Of a stretch of DNA of 64,000 bases, positions 37,944 through 47,428 are shown piece after piece. The first letter of the stretch is position 1; every line of letters begins with the position of its first letter. The notes under the pieces were generated by a model. It was not told where the DNA came from. It saw nothing but the letters and a program-made list of their open reading frames with translations, and searched no databases. Origin of the DNA: Nocardioides sp. TF02-7. GTDB lineage: Bacteria > Actinomycetota > Actinomycetes > Propionibacteriales > Nocardioidaceae. Location of the stretch: contig NZ_CP092535.1 of NCBI RefSeq assembly GCF_022437945.1, positions 1,054,001 to 1,118,000 on the forward strand, read 5' to 3'. The position numbers were made by a program, and so were the translations under genes.

Positions 37944-39205
37944 GACCTCACCTCCTGCTTGCGGTCGGCCGCCCCGACGGCGGCTCGGTAGACGAGCTCG
38001 GTGCGCTCGACGATCGTCGACCAGTCGTAGAGCTCCTCGGCGCGACGCCGGCCGGCGGCGCCGTACGCGTGCCGCCGTCCGGGGTCGGCGAGCAGCCCGC
38101 GCACGGCCCGGGCGGTAGCGTCGACGTCGTGCGGCGGCACCAGCTCGCCGGTGACGCCCGGCACGACCGTGTCCCGGTGCCCGCCGACGTCGGTCGCCAC
38201 CACCGGCACGCCGCAGGCCATCGCCTCGACGGGCACGATGCCGAACGGCTCGTACCAGGCGCCGGTCACCAGCACGTCGCTGCCCGCGAGGTACGCCGGC
38301 ACGGCGGCGCCGGCGATCCCGCCGAGGAGGCGGACCCGGTCGGCGACCCCCAGCGACTCCGCCAGGCAGCGCAGCCGCCGCGCCTCCGGGTCGCCCTCGA
38401 CGGCCTGGCCCGGCGGCCCGCCGACGACGAGCAGCTCGGTGTCGGGCAGCTGCGGGAGCGCCCGCAGGACCGTCTCGAACCCCTTGCGCGGGACCAACCG
38501 GCCGATGCACAGGACCCGGTGCTGCCGGCGCCGCGGCGGCACCCTCCCGTCGGCCTCGCCGTTCCCCTCGGGCCCGCCGTTCGTGTCGGCCCCAGCCCCG
38601 GGCCGGCAGCGGGCGACGTCGACACCGCACGGGATCACGCTCGAGCCGCCCGAGCGCAGGCCGAGCGCCCGGAGCTCGCGCACCTCGTCGCTGCAGGTCG
38701 CGATCACGTGGTCGACCTCCCGCAGCAGCCGCTTCTCGCAGGCGATCCGCTCCGGCGGGCTGGTGTCGTCCTCGCCCTGGTGGCGGCGCTTCACGACCCC
38801 GAGCGCGTGGAACGTCTGCAGGACCGGCACCGGCGCCGCCAGCTGGCGGACCGCCGCCGTCGACGCGACCCCGCTCATCCAGAAGTGGGCGTGCACCAGG
38901 TCGACCGGGTCCCGCGCCCAGCGGCGGGCCAGCCCCGCCGCGAGCTCGTCGAGGAACGGCGGCAGCTCGTCCTTCGGCACGGGGACCGGCGGCCCCGCCG
39001 GCACGTGGTCGACGAGGTAGCCCGCGTCGGTGCGCACCTGGTCGGGCTGGTCGTCGCTGTCGCGGCGCGTGTGCACGACGACGTCGTGGCCCCGTCGGGC
39101 CAGCCCGGCGGCGAGGTGGGCGACGTGGACGTTCTGCCCACCCGCGTCCTCGCCACCGAGCGTGGCGAGCGGGTTCGCGTGTTCGGAGACGAGAGCGATC
39201 CTCAT
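37940..39205 (-). CDS. GT4 family glycosyltransferase
   Basis: A 421-residue retaining glycosyltransferase of the GT-B fold. N-terminus IALVSEHANPLATLGGEDAGGQNVHV, acceptor side DLVHAHFWMSG and LQTFHALGVVKRRHQ, donor side LCIGRLVPRKGFETVLRALPQL and the EPFGIVPVEAMACGVPVVATDVGG block. A 25-residue Gly/Glu-rich insertion lies before the donor domain. It resembles sucrose/mannosyl-type GT4 enzymes and would build the heptose-containing glycan. It overlaps gmhA and ends two bases before the next start. Confidence 0.91.
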   Translation of the reverse strand: MRIALVSEHANPLATLGGEDAGGQNVHVAHLAAGLARRGHDVVVHTRRDSDDQPDQVRTDAGYLVDHVPAGPPVPVPKDELPPFLDELAAGLARRWARDPVDLVHAHFWMSGVASTAAVRQLAAPVPVLQTFHALGVVKRRHQGEDDTSPPERIACEKRLLREVDHVIATCSDEVRELRALGLRSGGSSVIPCGVDVARCRPGAGADTNGGPEGNGEADGRVPPRRRQHRVLCIGRLVPRKGFETVLRALPQLPDTELLVVGGPPGQAVEGDPEARRLRCLAESLGVADRVRLLGGIAGAAVPAYLAGSDVLVTGAWYEPFGIVPVEAMACGVPVVATDVGGHRDTVVPGVTGELVPPHDVDATARAVRGLLADPGRRHAYGAAGRRRAEELYDWSTIVERTELVYRAAVGAADRKQEVRS

Positions 39206-40281
39206 CGTGCTGCAGCACCACCTTCCAGGACCCCGGAGGCGACCGGAGCGGCGGCGCCTCGCCGGATGCGCCCGACGGCGCGGACCACCTCGGCCGGGGT
39301 GACCGAGGCGAGACAGGGGTGGCCCGGGACCGGGCACACCGTCGCGCGGGTCGCGCGGCACGGCGCCCAGGCGTCGCCGAGCAGCTCGACCGGGACGCCG
39401 TACGGCGCCCAGCGCGCGGCCGGGACGGTCGGCGCGAAGAGGGAGACGACCGGCGTCCCGACCGCGGCAGCCAGGTGGGCGGGACCGGTGTTGCCGACCA
39501 CGACCGCGTCGGCGTCGCGGAGCACGGCCGCCAGTCCCACCAGGTCGGTCCGGCCACCCAAGTCGCGGACGGCGGCGGTCCCGCCCGCGACGTGGGCGGT
39601 CAGCCCCGCCTCGTCGGGGGGCGCCGGTGACCACGACGTCGTAGCCCTCCTCGGCGAGGAGGGCGGCCGCTGCCCGGAAGTGGTCGGCCGGCCACGCCCG
39701 GGCCGGCACCGAGGTGCCGGGGTGGAGCACCACCCGCGGCCGGCCGGTCGCCGGACCGGGCACCGCGTCGTCGCCGCTCGCCTGCTCGGGCAGGTCGACC
39801 CGCAGGCCGCCGTCGTCGCCGGGCGGCAGCTCACCCCCGCAGGCGCGCGCCAGGCGGAGCGCGGCCTCCGGCTCCGGGACGTCGCCCGCCGGTGCGAGTC
39901 GCACGTCGAGCAGCGATCCCGGGTAGTCCTCGCTGACGGCCCCGATCCACGGCACCCCGCGAGCCGGAGGGCGAGGGCGGTCGGCAGCGGCGACTGGTGG
40001 AAGGACGTGAAGACGACCGCCTCGTCGATCCCGAGCGCGGCGACGGTGGCCACCAGGTCGTCGAGAGCGCCCGGCCGCACCGGGTCGGGCTCCGGGTCGA
40101 TCCAGGGAGCGCGCCAGCACACGACGTCGTCGATACCGGGCAGCAGCGGTGCCACGGCCCGGCCGCGCGGGCCGCAGAGCAGTGTCAGCCGGTCGCTCGT
40201 CGCGCGCAGGGCGCGCAGCGCGGGACCGGTGACGAGGAGGTCACCGATGTTGTCGAGCCGGACGGCGAGGCGGTGGGTCAC
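39202..40281 (-). CDS. GT9 family glycosyltransferase (heptosyltransferase-like) B, frame broken twice
   Basis: 359 residues after correction. It begins LAVRLDNIGDLLVTGPALRAL and has VVFTSFHQSPLPTALALRLAG, VVLHPGTSVPARAWPADHFRAAA and VVGNTGPAHLAAAVGTPVVSLFAPTVP, all GT9 blocks. A base is missing at about 39958 and one is extra in GGGGGG at 39617-39622. GTG at 40281 overlaps the GT2-GmhB stop. A second heptosyl-like enzyme suggests at least two such residues in the glycan. Confidence 0.88.
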   Translation of the reverse strand: MTHRLAVRLDNIGDLLVTGPALRALRATSDRLTLLCGPRGRAVAPLLPGIDDVVCWRAPWIDPEPDPVRPGALDDLVATVAALGIDEAVVFTSFHQSPLPTALALRLAGCRGSGPSARTTRDRCSTCDSHRRATSRSRRPRSAWRAPAGVSCRPATTAACGSTCPSRRAATTRCPVRRPAGRGWCSTPAPRCRPGRGRPTTSGQRPPSSPRRATTSWSPAPPDEAGLTAHVAGGTAAVRDLGGRTDLVGLAAVLRDADAVVVGNTGPAHLAAAVGTPVVSLFAPTVPAARWAPYGVPVELLGDAWAPCRATRATVCPVPGHPCLASVTPAEVVRAVGRIRRGAAAPVASGVLEGGAAAR

Positions 40282-41790
40282 CAGCGCCCCCCGAGGATCC
40301 CCCGAGACCGCGGCCGCGAGGTCGGGGGGCGACCCGGTCGGCCGCCGCCACCTCCTCCGGGCGGGTCTGCGGCGTCGGCACCAGCACGCCGGTGGCGCCG
40401 GCGCCGCGGGCGGCCTCGACGTCGGAGCCGATGTCACCGACCACGACCGTGCGCTCGACGCTGACGCCGAGCTCGCGGCAGGCGCTACTTGACCAGCCCC
40501 GGCGCCGGCTTGCGGCAGGCGCAGCCGGCGTCCGGGGCGTGCGGGCAGACGTAGATCCCGTCGAACGGGCCGAGCAGCTCCTCGACCCGGCGGTTGACTG
40601 CCGCGACCTGCTCCGGCTCGAGCCGGCCGGTGCCGATCGCCGACTGGTTGGTCACCACCCCGACCCGGACGCCGGCGGCGCGCAACCGGTCGAGCACGTC
40701 GCGGGCGTGCTCGGTCGGTCGCACCAGCGCCGGGTCGCCGTTGTAGGGGACGTCGTGGACCAGGGTGCCGTCGCGGTCGAACAGCACCGCGTCGGGCAGC
40801 CCGCGCCAGGGCCCGGCGGTCCGGTGCCGGACCAGCCCGCGCAGCGAGTGCCAGACCGCGACAGGTGGGATCGCCGCACTGGTGACGACCATCCGCCGGA
40901 CCTCCCGCGCGGTGCGCGGTCCGGGAGCGATCCGCGCCCACGCGAGCTCGCCGGTGCCGAGCAGCCACCCGGCCACGCCGGCGCCGGCGAGCGCGGGCCG
41001 CCGTGCGAGCACGCCGCCGAGGCCCGCGAGCCCCGCGGCCGTGACCAGCGCGTGCCGCGGCAGCCGGCCGAGCGGCGCCCGGGCGCGCGCCCGCCAGTCC
41101 GGGCCGTGCAGCCGCCGCATCAGCCGGTCGTCGGCGTTCCCGGCCTGCTGCCGCACGCTCGACCAGGTCCCGGGGTCCGGGCGCAGCGGGTGCGCCGTCT
41201 GCCGGACCCCCGTGCGCACGGTGCCGCGGTCGGCCCCCAGGCGGAGCGCGATGTCGGAGTCCTCCCGGAAGGCCCTGGTGAAGCGCTCGTCGAACCCGCC
41301 GACCGCGGCCAGCGCGTCCCTGCGGTAGGCCATGTCGGCGGTGATCCATGCCGCCCCGACCAGGCCGATCGTCACCCGCTCGTCGTCGGTCGGGCGCCGG
41401 TCCGCCGGCAGCGGCACGACGATCCGGCCCTGGGAACCGACCTGCCCCTCCGACTCGGCGATGGTGAGGTCGGTCAGCAGCAGCTGGTACCAGTCGCTCT
41501 CCGGCAGCACGTCGTCGTCGAGGAACGCGACCCACCGGGTCCGGGCGTGCCGCCAGCCGACGTTGCGGGCCCGGGCGGGGCCGCCGCCCCCGCTGCGCAG
41601 CACCTCCAGCACCATCCCGCCGCCGGGGGTCGAGGTCGGCGACGTGCAGCGGCGGCCCGGCGCCGGGTCGGTCGTCGACCACGAGCACCGGGGCGTCGAC
41701 CCGGTGCTCCTGGTGCGCGAGGGCGCGGAGCAGGGCGTGGAGCGACGGACGCCCCACGGTGGGGATGACGATCGTGACGTCGCCGGTCAC
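40278..41790 (-). CDS. Fusion of GT2 glycosyltransferase and GmhB-like HAD phosphatase, frame broken four times
   Basis: About 502 residues after correction. Residues 1-230 are a GT2 enzyme (VTIVIPTVGRPSLHALLRAL, GPARARNVGWRHARTRWVAFLDDD, FDERFTRAFREDSDIALRLG). Residues about 315-500 are a HAD-IIIA phosphatase (VLFDRDGTLVHDVPYNGDP, VGVVTNQSAIGTGRL, CPHAPDAGCACRKPAPGL, VVVGDIGSDVEAARGAGA), the zinc-binding GmhB type that dephosphorylates heptose 1,7-bisphosphate. The extra bases are at 41625-41629, near 40487, at 40324-40329 and at 40287-40292; the last restores a TGA overlapping the next GTG. Confidence 0.87.
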
Positions 41791-43437
41791 GGGCGCCACC
41801 CGGGCCGCCGGACGACGTACGGCCCGATCGCGAGCATGGTGATCGGCGACGCGCCGAAGCACTCGAGGGCGTCCCTGGGGGTGTCGACCATCGGCCGGCC
41901 GGCGGTGTTGAAGCTGGTGTTGACGACGACCGGGAGCCCGGTGCGGCGCTCGAACGCCGCCAGCATCCGCGCCGTCAGCGGGTGCTCGTCCTCGGCCACG
42001 GTCTGGATCCGGGCGGTGCCGTCGACGTGCACGACGGCCGGGATCCGGTCGCGCCACTCCGGCGCCACGTCGTGGACGAAGAGCATGTACGGCGACGGCA
42101 CCGGCCCGCGGCCGAAGATCGCGGTCGCCCGCTCCAGCCGCACCATCGGCGCGACCGGGCGGAACTGCTCGCGGCCCTTGACGTCGTTGAGGCGCTCGAG
42201 GTTGCGCAGGTGGCCGGGGTGCGCGAGCAGCGACCGCTGCCCGAGGGCCCGCGGCCCGTACTCGCTGCGACCCTGGAACCACCCGACGATCCCGTCCGCG
42301 GCGAGGTGCTCGGCGACCGCCTCCGCGACGTCGGCGGGCTCCTCGTAGGGCAGCCCGGCGACGTCGAGCGTGGCCCGGACCTGCTCGGCGCTCCACCCGC
42401 GGCCGAGCGCGGCGCCCGGCATGGGCTCGACCGGGTGGCCGCACTCCGCCGCGTGGTGCAGCGCCGAGCCGAGGGCGGTGCCCGCGTCGCCGGCGGCGGG
42501 CTGGACCCACACCTCGTCGTAGCCGGACTCCTCGTGGAGCCGGGTGTTGGCCACGCAGTTGAGCGCGACCCCGCCGGCCAGGGCCAGCCGGTCGCCGCCC
42601 GTGCGCTCGCGCAGCCAGCGCGCGAGCTCGAGCAGGGTCTCCTCGAGGCAGGCCTGGGCGGAGGCGGCGAGGTCGGCCCACTCCGTCTGGTCGGGCGTCC
42701 ACTCCTGGTCGGCGGGCCGGGGCTTCGTCAGCGCCGACCAGTCGACCGGCCCGGCACGGAAGCCGCCGTCCGGCGTGATCCCCACGCTCGCCCGCAGCTC
42801 GCGGAGGAACCGAGGCTCGCCGTACGACGCCAGCGCCATCACCTTGTACTCGTCGCTGGATCGCTGGAACCCGAGGTGCGCCGTGAGCTCCTCGTAGAAC
42901 AGGCCCAGCGAGTGCGGCAGCGCCTGGCCGGCGTGGACGGTGAGCCGGCCGCCCTCGTAGCGGCCGGCGAGGTGGCTGCGGCACTCCCCTCGCCCGTCGA
43001 GGACGAGCACGTCGCTGTCGGGGTGCGGCGCGGCGAGCGCGGCGGACCCGGCGTGGGCCACGTGGTGGGGGACGAACCGCACCCGCTCGGGGTCGAGCCC
43101 CGGGAGCGCGTCCGCGATCATCGTCGGGGCGTGCCGGGCATAGCGCTGCCGCAGCTCGTCCCAGGGGTCGTCGAGGCCGAGCTCGTCCGCGGGCCGGGCG
43201 AGCGCGGGGTCGAAGGAGTAGGTGACCGCGTCGAGGTCGCCGGGCTCGAGGCCCGCCTCCTCGAGGCACCAGGGCGCGGCCAGGAACGGCAGCTCCCAGG
43301 CCGCGAACGGCAGGTTGGGGGTGGCCGTGCTTGCGCCGCGAGAACCGCTCCTCCTCCGCGGCCGCGACCGTGCGGCCGTCGACGACGAGCGCGGCAGCCG
43401 GGTCGTGGAACAGCGCGTTGATCCCGAGTACCCGCAC
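41787..43437 (-). CDS. NodU/CmcH-type carbamoyltransferase, frame broken once
   Basis: About 549 residues after correction. It transfers a carbamoyl group from carbamoyl phosphate to a sugar hydroxyl through a carbamoyl-adenylate. N-terminal Kae1-like domain: LGINALFHDPAAALVVDG, EERFSRRKH, VPHHVAHAGSA, VLDGRGE, LALAGGVALNCVAN; C-terminal domain: GWFQGRSEYGPRALGQRSLLA, FRPVAPMV, VVVNTSFNTAGRPMVDTPRDA. GTG at 43437 follows AGGAGG. An extra base near 43320-43328 interrupts KHATPNLPF. It implies a carbamoylated sugar in the glycan. Confidence 0.92.
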
Positions 43438-43574
43438 GTCTCCTCCTGGTCGAACGCATGTCCGGTCGGCGCGTCGTCAGCCCCACGTAGGGAGAAGCGG
43501 TACCCACCAGCGCTTCCACAAACGGTTCTCCGCGCGCCGGGTTGGACCCCCCGCCGATGGGCACCGCACGACCC

Positions 43575-44924
43575 ATGAGGATCTCCGTGCTCGGGACCGG
43601 CTACCTGGGGGCGACGCACGCCGCCTGTCTCGCGCGCGAGGGGTACGACGTCGTCGCGGTCGACTGCGACCCGCGGAAGGTCGCCTCGCTGGCGGCCGGT
43701 CGGGCGCCGTTCCGCGAGGACGGCCTCGACGACCTCCTGCGCGCCGGCATCGACGCCGGGCGGCTGTGCTTCACCACCGACCTGCACGAGGCCGCGGGCG
43801 CCGACGTGCACTTCCTCTGCGTCGGCACGCCGGAGACGACCGACCCGCCGGGGCGCCTCGACCTCTCCGCGCTCTGGGGCCTGGTCGACGACCTGGCCCC
43901 GCTCCTCCGCCGACCCTGCCTGCTCGTCGGCCGGTCCACCGTGCCGGCGGGCACCGCCCGCGAGGTCCGCGACCGCGTGCAGCGGTCGGCGCCGGCCGGG
44001 CCGGAGGTGTCGGTGGCGTGGAACCCGGAATTCCTCCGCGAGGGCCACGCCGTCGCCGACTCCGTCGACCCGCACCGGATCGTCGTCGGGACCGAGGACG
44101 CCGCCGACCTGGTGTCCCTGCGCGAGGTCTACCGACCGTGGCTCGACCGCGACGTCCCGTTCGTGACCACCGACCTCGCCACCGCCGAGCTCGCCAAGGT
44201 GTCGGCCAACGCGATGCTCGCGACCCGGATCTCCATGGTCAACGTCCTCGCCGAGCTCTGCGAGCAGGCCGGCGCCGACGTCGACGGACTGGTCGAGGTG
44301 CTCGGCGGCGACCCTCGGATCGGGCGCGACTACCTCGAGCCCGGGCTCGGCTTCGGCGGCAGCTGCCTGCCCAAGGACCTGCGCGGGCTCACCGCCTCGG
44401 CGCAGGACGCCGGGCTCGCCGTCGCCGCCGACTTCCTCCGCCAGGTCGACCGGGTCAACGACCACCAGCGCAGCCGCACGGTCGCACTCGCGACCGACCT
44501 GCTCGGCGGCGACGTCCGCGGGCGTCGGATCGCCGTCCTCGGCGCGGCGTTCAAGGCCGGCTCCGACGACCTGCGCGAGTCGCCCGCGGTCGACGTGGCC
44601 GGCCGGTTGGCCGGCGCCGGGGCGACCGTGCTCGTCCACGACCCGGCCGCGCACGACGTACCGTCCGACCGGCCGTGGCAGCTCGTCGCCACCGCGGCCG
44701 AAGCCTGCACCGACGCCGAGCTGGTGCTCGTGCTGACGCCGTGGCCGGAGTACGCCGACCTCGACCCCGCCCGGTTGCGGCGGCGGGTCCGGTTCCCGCG
44801 GGTGATCGACGCCCGCCGGGCGCTCGATCGGGAGCGGTGGCAGCAGGCCGGCTGGCAGCACTGGGCGCCCGGCGTCGACGCAGCGACGCTGCCCGCGGAC
44901 CACCGGAGCGTGGCCACGGCATGA
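43575..44924 (+). CDS. UDP-glucose/GDP-mannose 6-dehydrogenase family protein
   Basis: A 449-residue dehydrogenase that makes a nucleotide uronic acid in two oxidations. NAD motif VLGTGYLGATHAACLA, catalytic Glu segment WNPEFLREGHAVAD, Lys/Asn in LAKVSANAMLATRISMVN and the nucleophile LGFGGSCLPKDLRGL; the C-terminal UDP-binding domain contains VLGAAFKAGSDDLRESPAVDVA. ATG at 43575 is chosen over an upstream ATG at 43542 because the family starts there. It probably supplies UDP-glucuronate to the epimerase/decarboxylase at 33944 or to the glycan. Confidence 0.92.
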   Translation: MRISVLGTGYLGATHAACLAREGYDVVAVDCDPRKVASLAAGRAPFREDGLDDLLRAGIDAGRLCFTTDLHEAAGADVHFLCVGTPETTDPPGRLDLSALWGLVDDLAPLLRRPCLLVGRSTVPAGTAREVRDRVQRSAPAGPEVSVAWNPEFLREGHAVADSVDPHRIVVGTEDAADLVSLREVYRPWLDRDVPFVTTDLATAELAKVSANAMLATRISMVNVLAELCEQAGADVDGLVEVLGGDPRIGRDYLEPGLGFGGSCLPKDLRGLTASAQDAGLAVAADFLRQVDRVNDHQRSRTVALATDLLGGDVRGRRIAVLGAAFKAGSDDLRESPAVDVAGRLAGAGATVLVHDPAAHDVPSDRPWQLVATAAEACTDAELVLVLTPWPEYADLDPARLRRRVRFPRVIDARRALDRERWQQAGWQHWAPGVDAATLPADHRSVATA

Positions 44925-45946
44925 GGATCCTGATCTGGCACGTCCACGGCTCGTGGACCACCGCCTTCGTGCAGGGCCCGCACGAGTACCTGCTGCCGGT
45001 CACCCCCGACCGCGGCCCCGACGGGCTCGGCCGGGCGCGCACCTGGACCTGGCCGCACACCGCCGTCGAGGTGCCGCCCGAGCGGCTCGCCGACGAGCAC
45101 GTCGACCTGGTCGTGCTGCAGCGGCCGCACGAGCTCGCGCTCGCCGAGCAGTGGCTGCGCCGCCGGCCGGGGCGCGACGTCCCGGCGGTCTACCTCGAGC
45201 ACAACACGCCGCTCGCCGACGCCCCCGGCGGCGTGCCCGACTCGCGGCACCCGATGGTCGACCAGGACGCGATCCCGATCGTGCACGTCACCGGGTTCAA
45301 CGAGCTGATCTGGGACAACGGCCGGGCGCCGACGACGGTGGTCGAGCATGGCGTGATCGACCCCGGCCACCGCTACACCGGCGAGGTCGCCCGGGCGGCC
45401 GTCGTCGTCAACGAGCCGGTGCGCCGGGGTCGCACGGTCGGCACCGACCTGCTGCTGCGGCTGGCGCGGCCGCGCGGCGTCGACCTGTTCGGCATGGGGG
45501 TGGAGGAGCTGCGCAGCGCCGACGGCGCGATCGCGACGTACGAGGACCTGCCGCAGAGCCGGCTCCACGTCGAGCTGGCTCGCAGGCGGGTCTACCTGCA
45601 CACGGCCCGCTGGACGTCGCTGGGGCTGTCGCTCATCGAGGCGATGATGCTCGGGATGCCCGTCGTCGCCGTCGCGAGCACCGAGGCGCACGCCGCGGTG
45701 CCGCCCGGCACCGGCGTGCTCGCGACCCGCCCGGACGACCTGGCCCGGGCGGTCGACCGGTTCCTGGCCGACCCGGGCCTGGCCCGCGCCACCGGCCGCG
45801 TCGCGCGCGACCACGCCCGGTCGCGCTACGGCCTCGAGCGGTTCCTCGCCGACTGGGAGGCGGTGATCGGGTCGGTCACCGGGGTCACCGGCGCCGACGC
45901 CACTGGGGTCAGCGCGGGAAGTACTCGTTCCGCAGCGTCGGGATGA
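44921..45946 (+). CDS. Glycosyltransferase (GT4-like)
   Basis: A 341-residue GT-B protein. ILIWHVHGSWTTAFVQGPHEYLLPV is its start, the mid region has VYLEHNTPLADAP and VVEHGVIDPGHRYTGEV, and the donor motif is SLGLSLIEAMMLGMPVVAVAS. ATG overlaps the dehydrogenase stop, so the two are one operon divergent from the heptose operon. The last dozen residues overlap the convergent SDR gene and may be extended. Acceptor and donor are unknown. Confidence 0.87.
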   Translation: MRILIWHVHGSWTTAFVQGPHEYLLPVTPDRGPDGLGRARTWTWPHTAVEVPPERLADEHVDLVVLQRPHELALAEQWLRRRPGRDVPAVYLEHNTPLADAPGGVPDSRHPMVDQDAIPIVHVTGFNELIWDNGRAPTTVVEHGVIDPGHRYTGEVARAAVVVNEPVRRGRTVGTDLLLRLARPRGVDLFGMGVEELRSADGAIATYEDLPQSRLHVELARRRVYLHTARWTSLGLSLIEAMMLGMPVVAVASTEAHAAVPPGTGVLATRPDDLARAVDRFLADPGLARATGRVARDHARSRYGLERFLADWEAVIGSVTGVTGADATGVSAGSTRSAASG

Positions 45947-46652
45947 CGTTCTGCAGCACCGTCTCGGGCGGCATCGTGACCGCCACCTCGATCAGCCGCG
46001 CGACGATGTCGGGGTCCATCATCCGCTCCTGCGGCAGCGACCACTGCTCCATCATCGGCGTGTTCATCGCCGCCGGGTGGATGGCCGAGACCCGCACCGG
46101 CCAGCCGTGCTCGCGTGCCTCGGTCTGCATGACCTCGGTGAGCTTGCCGAGCGCCGCCTTCGACGCGTTGTAGGCGCCCGCGCCGGCGCCGACGGTCAGG
46201 GCGCTGATCGAGACCACGTTGACGACGTCGGCCAGCAGGTCGGCGCGGCCGAGGGCGAGCCGGCCGCGGACGAACGCGCGGCCGGTGTGCATCGGTCCGT
46301 GCACGTTGACGCCGAACACCTGGTGCCACCGCTCGTCGTCGATGTCGACCAGGTCGGCGCCGCGGTCGGTGCCGGCGTTGTTGACCAGGCAGTCGAAGCG
46401 CTCGCCATGGGTCTCGAACGCCGCCCGGAACGCCTCGTCGACGGCGGCGCTGTCGGCGACGTCGAGGGCCACCGGCTCCGCCGACCCGCCGGCGTCGGCC
46501 GCCAGCTCGGCGGTCCGCCCGGCCGAGCCCTCGTCGATGTCGGCCACCAGCACGTGCGCGCCGCCGCGCGCGAAGCGCAGGCAGGTCGCGCGGCCGAGCC
46601 CGCTGCCACCCCCGGTCACGAGGGCGACGCGGCCGGTCAGTTCCTCACCCAT
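45909..46652 (-). CDS. Short-chain dehydrogenase/reductase
   Basis: A 247-residue classical SDR. Cofactor motif TGGGSGLGRATCLRFA, NNAG at about 91, catalytic Ser in VVSISALTVGAGAGAYNASKAAL with Tyr and Lys. ATG at 46652 has AGGAGG upstream. Asp in LVADIDEGS suggests NAD preference. The substrate is unknown. It converges on the glycosyltransferase gene with a 38-base overlap. Confidence 0.9.
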   Translation of the reverse strand: MGEELTGRVALVTGGGSGLGRATCLRFARGGAHVLVADIDEGSAGRTAELAADAGGSAEPVALDVADSAAVDEAFRAAFETHGERFDCLVNNAGTDRGADLVDIDDERWHQVFGVNVHGPMHTGRAFVRGRLALGRADLLADVVNVVSISALTVGAGAGAYNASKAALGKLTEVMQTEAREHGWPVRVSAIHPAAMNTPMMEQWSLPQERMMDPDIVARLIEVAVTMPPETVLQNVIPTLRNEYFPR

Positions 46653-46789
46653 CCGGTCCTCCTGTCGTCGGTGGCGGGGCGGTACCCGGTACACCGGCTC
46701 GGATGCGGGGGTGGCGGCCCGGCCGGCCGCGCCCGCCCCGCGATTGCCGGCCACTAGGCTGCGGAGCGGCCGGACACCAGGAGGAGCCG

Positions 46790-47298
46790 ATGCACGGAGC
46801 GGGGCGCCGCGCGCGGCGGTCGGGCTCGGTGTCGTGGTCGTCGTCCTGCTGGTCGCCCTCGGCCTGAGCCGGGCGGCCGACGACGGCTCCGACGCGGCGC
46901 CGGAGCCGTCCGCGTCGTCGGAGTCGTCGGAGTCGTCGGCGCCGGCTGCGACGGTTCCGGACGAGGAGTGGTGCGCCACCTGGCGAGCCACCGTCCAGGT
47001 GCAGGCGCAGTACGTCGCCACGCAGAGCGCCGACGACGCGGCCACGCTGCTGACACTGGTCGAGCGGCTCCGGTCGATGGGCTACCCCGAGAGCCTGGCC
47101 GAGGCCGGCCGCACCGAGCTGACCGCCGTCCTCGACGACCTGCGCGCCTCCGCCGACCCGTCGTTCACCCCGAGCGTCGTGCCGTCGGAACCGGCCGACG
47201 TACCGGCCGGTGGCCATGCTGCCGACGACGGCCACGACCACGCCGGGGCGGACGAGGCGCCGTTCGGGTTCTTCCTCGCCGAGCACTGCCCGGCCTGA
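46790..47298 (+). CDS. Membrane-anchored protein with DUF305-like region absent; unknown function, frame broken once
   Basis: About 169 residues after correction. One membrane segment (VGLGVVVVVLLVALGLS) follows a short basic N-terminus, then a Ser/Glu/Pro linker and an outer domain EEWCATWRATVQVQAQYVATQSADDAATLLTLVERLRSMGYPES, ending with a His/Asp-rich tail (DDGHDHAGADEAPFGFFLAEHCPA) that could bind metal. A base is missing between the ATG at 46790 (preceded by AGGAGG) and about 46815. I recognise no family for it. Confidence 0.7.
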
Positions 47299-47339
47299 GC
47301 GCGCACGCGCAGACCTCGGCCGGGCCGGCGCGAGCGATG

Positions 47340-47416
47340 TAACTCAGTGTTCGGTGCACTACCTCGGGTGCTGGGACCGGTCAGAACACCCGGGAAGCAG
47401 ACCGAACACCGAGTTA
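47340..47416. repeat. 77-bp imperfect palindrome between convergent genes
   Basis: TAACTCAGTGTTCGGT at 47340-47355 pairs with ACCGAACACCGAGTTA at 47401-47416, with one mismatch; the 45-base centre holds a weaker CGGGTG/CACCCG pair. It lies between the ends of two convergent genes and may act as a bidirectional terminator or be a small palindromic element. Confidence 0.8.
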
Positions 47417-47428
47417 ATCACAGTCCCG

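Noticed and set aside
39202..43437. A 1411-residue frame that appears to fuse carbamoyltransferase, GT2, phosphatase and GT9
   Set aside because: It strings shadow and true segments together across indels; family motifs show four separate products with GTGA junctions.
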